Shown: positions 62,548 through 64,000 of the stretch, in pieces
Layout: each line of letters begins with the position of its first letter
Position numbering within the stretch: position 1 is the stretch's first letter
Notes under the pieces: model-generated
Database searches by the model: none
What the model saw: only the letters and a program-made list of their open reading frames with translations
What the model was told of the DNA's origin: nothing
Translations under genes and position numbers: made by a program
Assembly (NCBI RefSeq): GCF_001591145.1
Contig: NZ_BCUF01000018.1
Coordinates: 31,850 to 95,849 of the forward strand
Length of the DNA stretch: 64,000 bases
DNA from: Vibrio harveyi NBRC 15634 = ATCC 14126 = KCTC 12724
Lineage (GTDB): Bacteria > Pseudomonadota > Gammaproteobacteria > Enterobacterales > Vibrionaceae
Reading direction: 5' to 3'

Positions 62548-63473
62548 GCTTCTGAGCAGAATGTTGCCAGCACTTTCTTACGTTGCTGGCAGCATTTTTC
62601 ATGAATGAATTCACGGAAAGTACGAATGGTTGGCGTCAGCAAACGACGATCAGCGCACACCATGTATAGCGGTACTGGACCACAATCCCACTCAGGTAAT
62701 ACTCTTACCAATCTTCCCTCAATCAAATCTTGGCTGATGTCCATCAGTGATTTGTTGGCGATGCCTTTGCCTTTGATTGCTAAGCGATGGGATAAGTCAC
62801 TGTCGTTGCTAAGCAGCTTGCCACTTACAACAACTTGTTCTGTTTCGTCTCCGCGAGTCAGCGTCCATTTGTTGTAAACCGAATCCGCCACCATATAACA
62901 CAAACAGTTGTGTTGGTTTAGGTCTTCCGGTTTGGTCAACACAGGATTGTTTGCGACGTATTCTGGAGAGGCACACAGGATTCGCTCATTTGCACCACAT
63001 AACGCCAATACGACAAGGTTAGAGTCAGCAGGTTCGCCGTAACGAATCGCGATATCGACGGGCTTGGTGTACATATCGGTTAAGCTATCAGACAGCTCTA
63101 ACTTGATCGAGACGTTTGGGTAAACATCAATAAATTCATCAACCCAATCAAGCAGCATGTTGCGACCAAAATCAGATGGCGCGGTGATGTGCAGCTGACC
63201 TGATAACTCGCCACGCGCGCTTGAGATCTGATCTAACCCCTCTTGCAGTGTTGCGAGCGCTTGAGTGGTTTTGTCTAAGAACAGCTCACCTTCCGACGTT
63301 AAGCGAAGGCTGCGAGTGGAGCGCACAAACAGCGGAAAGCCAATTTGTCCCTCAAGACGTTTGATCGATGCACTGATGGCTGCTGGTGTCATGTCCATGC
63401 TGTTGGCGGCTTTCGAAAAACTGCCTTGGCGTGCGGTTTCGACAAAGATATTCAGATCGTTGAGGGCTTTCAT
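62544..63473 (-). CDS. LysR-family transcriptional regulator
   Basis: A 309-residue regulator: winged helix MKALNDLNIFVETARQGSFS then MDMTPAAISASIKRLEGQIG, followed by the effector domain of the CrgA-like branch (FVRSTRSLRLTSEGE, LHITAPSDFGRN). The start at 63473 is chosen because it begins the conserved helix; the frame extends 20 codons upstream. It converges with the nfsB unit, which it may control. Confidence 0.88.
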   Translation of the reverse strand: MKALNDLNIFVETARQGSFSKAANSMDMTPAAISASIKRLEGQIGFPLFVRSTRSLRLTSEGELFLDKTTQALATLQEGLDQISSARGELSGQLHITAPSDFGRNMLLDWVDEFIDVYPNVSIKLELSDSLTDMYTKPVDIAIRYGEPADSNLVVLALCGANERILCASPEYVANNPVLTKPEDLNQHNCLCYMVADSVYNKWTLTRGDETEQVVVSGKLLSNDSDLSHRLAIKGKGIANKSLMDISQDLIEGRLVRVLPEWDCGPVPLYMVCADRRLLTPTIRTFREFIHEKCCQQRKKVLATFCSEA

Positions 63474-63605
63474 AATGAAAAGGGCTTTTAAGAAGTTTGG
63501 GCTACTATAGGGGAGAGTCGCAGGGCAATTCAAGGTTAAAACATTAGGTTGCGCGGCGAGTTTGAGTTAGATTAGCGCGCAACTTCACTTTACCGGATCA
63601 ATAGT

Positions 63606-63824
63606 ATGAGCCAACAGCAGCCGAATAACCCACTTCACGGGTTGAGTTTAGAAAAAATCCTTACCCGTTTAGTTGAGCACTTTGGGTGGAACGGAATGCA
63701 TGAACGCGTTCGTGTGAACTGCTTTAAGAAAGATCCTTCAATCAAATCGTCGCTGAAGTTCCTGCGTAAAACGCAGTGGGCAAGAGATAAAGTAGAAGCG
63801 CTGTACATCGAGACGTTCTGCTAA
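63606..63824 (+). CDS. VF530 family (DUF2132) small protein
   Basis: A 72-residue protein matching the VF530/DUF2132 family across its length: [43 protein letters not shown] and [12 protein letters not shown]. The family has a DNA-binding-like fold known from a Vibrio structure; function unproven. Single gene. Confidence 0.9.
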   Translation: MSQQQPNNPLHGLSLEKILTRLVEHFGWNGMHERVRVNCFKKDPSIKSSLKFLRKTQWARDKVEALYIETFC

Positions 63825-63852
63825 TCGGATTTGGTGCACGTCTAAAAGAGAG

Positions 63853-63885
63853 ATTCCGGATGGCTCGCTTAGGCTCGTCCGGAAT
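63853..63885. repeat. REP-like palindrome, first of a doublet
   Basis: ATTCCGGA (63853-63860) and TCCGGAAT (63878-63885) form a perfect eight-base stem; reading outward it has the CGTCATTC...GAATCTC frame shared with the second unit, in opposite orientation. Confidence 0.65.
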
Positions 63886-63921
63886 GACGTCTGCCCCTGT
63901 ATTGTAGGGCTGATAACCGTC

Positions 63922-63956
63922 ATTCTGAACCGCGAGGAACAAGCGTGATTCAGAAT
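63922..63956. repeat. REP-like palindrome, second of a doublet
   Basis: ATTCTGAA (63922-63929) and TTCAGAAT (63949-63956) form a perfect stem around a 19-base loop; flanks CGT... and ...CT match those of the unit at 63853, inverted. Confidence 0.65.
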
Positions 63957-64000
63957 CTACTCTCAGAATATATTGAGTTTATTTATTGCGTTATGGTCTG

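Noticed and set aside
1..64000. Prophage, integron or transposase genes
   Set aside because: No integrase, transposase, attC-like array or phage structural gene was seen; the only mobile-looking DNA is the small repeat family.
1..64000. rRNA or tRNA genes
   Set aside because: No rRNA segment and no cloverleaf with a GTTCRA T-loop was noticed on reading both strands; a tRNA covariance scan was not possible.

Overview
The window reads as chromosomal DNA of a marine Vibrio of the Harveyi clade (V. harveyi / campbellii / parahaemolyticus / alginolyticus relatives), most likely the second chromosome. The reasons are a flavin reductase that looks almost identical to the FRP remembered from V. harveyi, a malT-malP-malQ-glgB block with GlgB attached, a Qrr quorum-sensing RNA with its sigma-54 promoter, and DUF368/PopT, DUF1835, TrhO and VF530 genes typical of these genomes. 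These assignments come from reading the sequence and recalled family features; no database search was run.

Layout. 1-7 kb: end of an iolG-type dehydrogenase, Ser/Thr transporter sstT, a second RsgA-type GTPase, an orphan PTS EIIB domain, a copper-delivery operon (small anchored protein, Sco1, PCuAC) and the undecaprenyl-phosphate translocase popT. 7.4-7.63 kb: a Qrr sRNA with LuxO-like sites and a GG-N10-GC sigma-54 promoter. 7.8-21.6 kb: maltodextrin/glycogen block, with activator malT facing malP, malQ, glgB and periplasmic alpha-amylase malS, plus mtgA. 21.7-25.6 kb: DsbA-like oxidoreductase and a yjiH-yjiG-M20 peptidase operon. 26.2-28.2 kb: an AT-rich lipase cassette. 28.3-37.2 kb: dicarboxylate/amino-acid symporter, an outer-membrane trio divergent from a TetR regulator with a near-perfect palindromic operator, DUF1835, LysR and ydhR. 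37.3-41.1 kb: a wza-wzb-wzc polysaccharide export/kinase trio with no glycosyltransferases beside it. 41.6-48.6 kb: frp, marC-like, patatin, then a flavin reductase-fasciclin-photolyase operon divergent from a small gene, with ECF-type (TGATC / CGTA) promoters between them; trhO. 48.9-52.6 kb: Fur box and a eukaryote-like class Ia ribonucleotide reductase (nrdA, nrdB) with glutaredoxin. 53.3-54.2 kb: DUF4177 - YidD - TM2-like micro-operon. 54.4-63.8 kb: proline-iminopeptidase-like hydrolase, DD-carboxypeptidase, a surface lipoprotein alpha-amylase next to an unusual AraC regulator, nfsB, a quinol monooxygenase, LysR and VF530.

How the genes fit. Starch use is a theme at both ends. The lipoprotein amylase and periplasmic MalS would feed maltodextrin to cytoplasmic MalP, MalQ and GlgB under MalT and CRP control. 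The AraC-type gene beside the amylase carries a C-terminal domain that reads as a CBM21 glycogen/starch-binding module, a rare arrangement, and its N-terminal region is separated from the rest by a single in-frame TAA. Two further non-coding themes are a mobile-looking repeat with terminal inverted repeats (7641, 13580, remnant at 37267) and a REP-like doublet at the right end.
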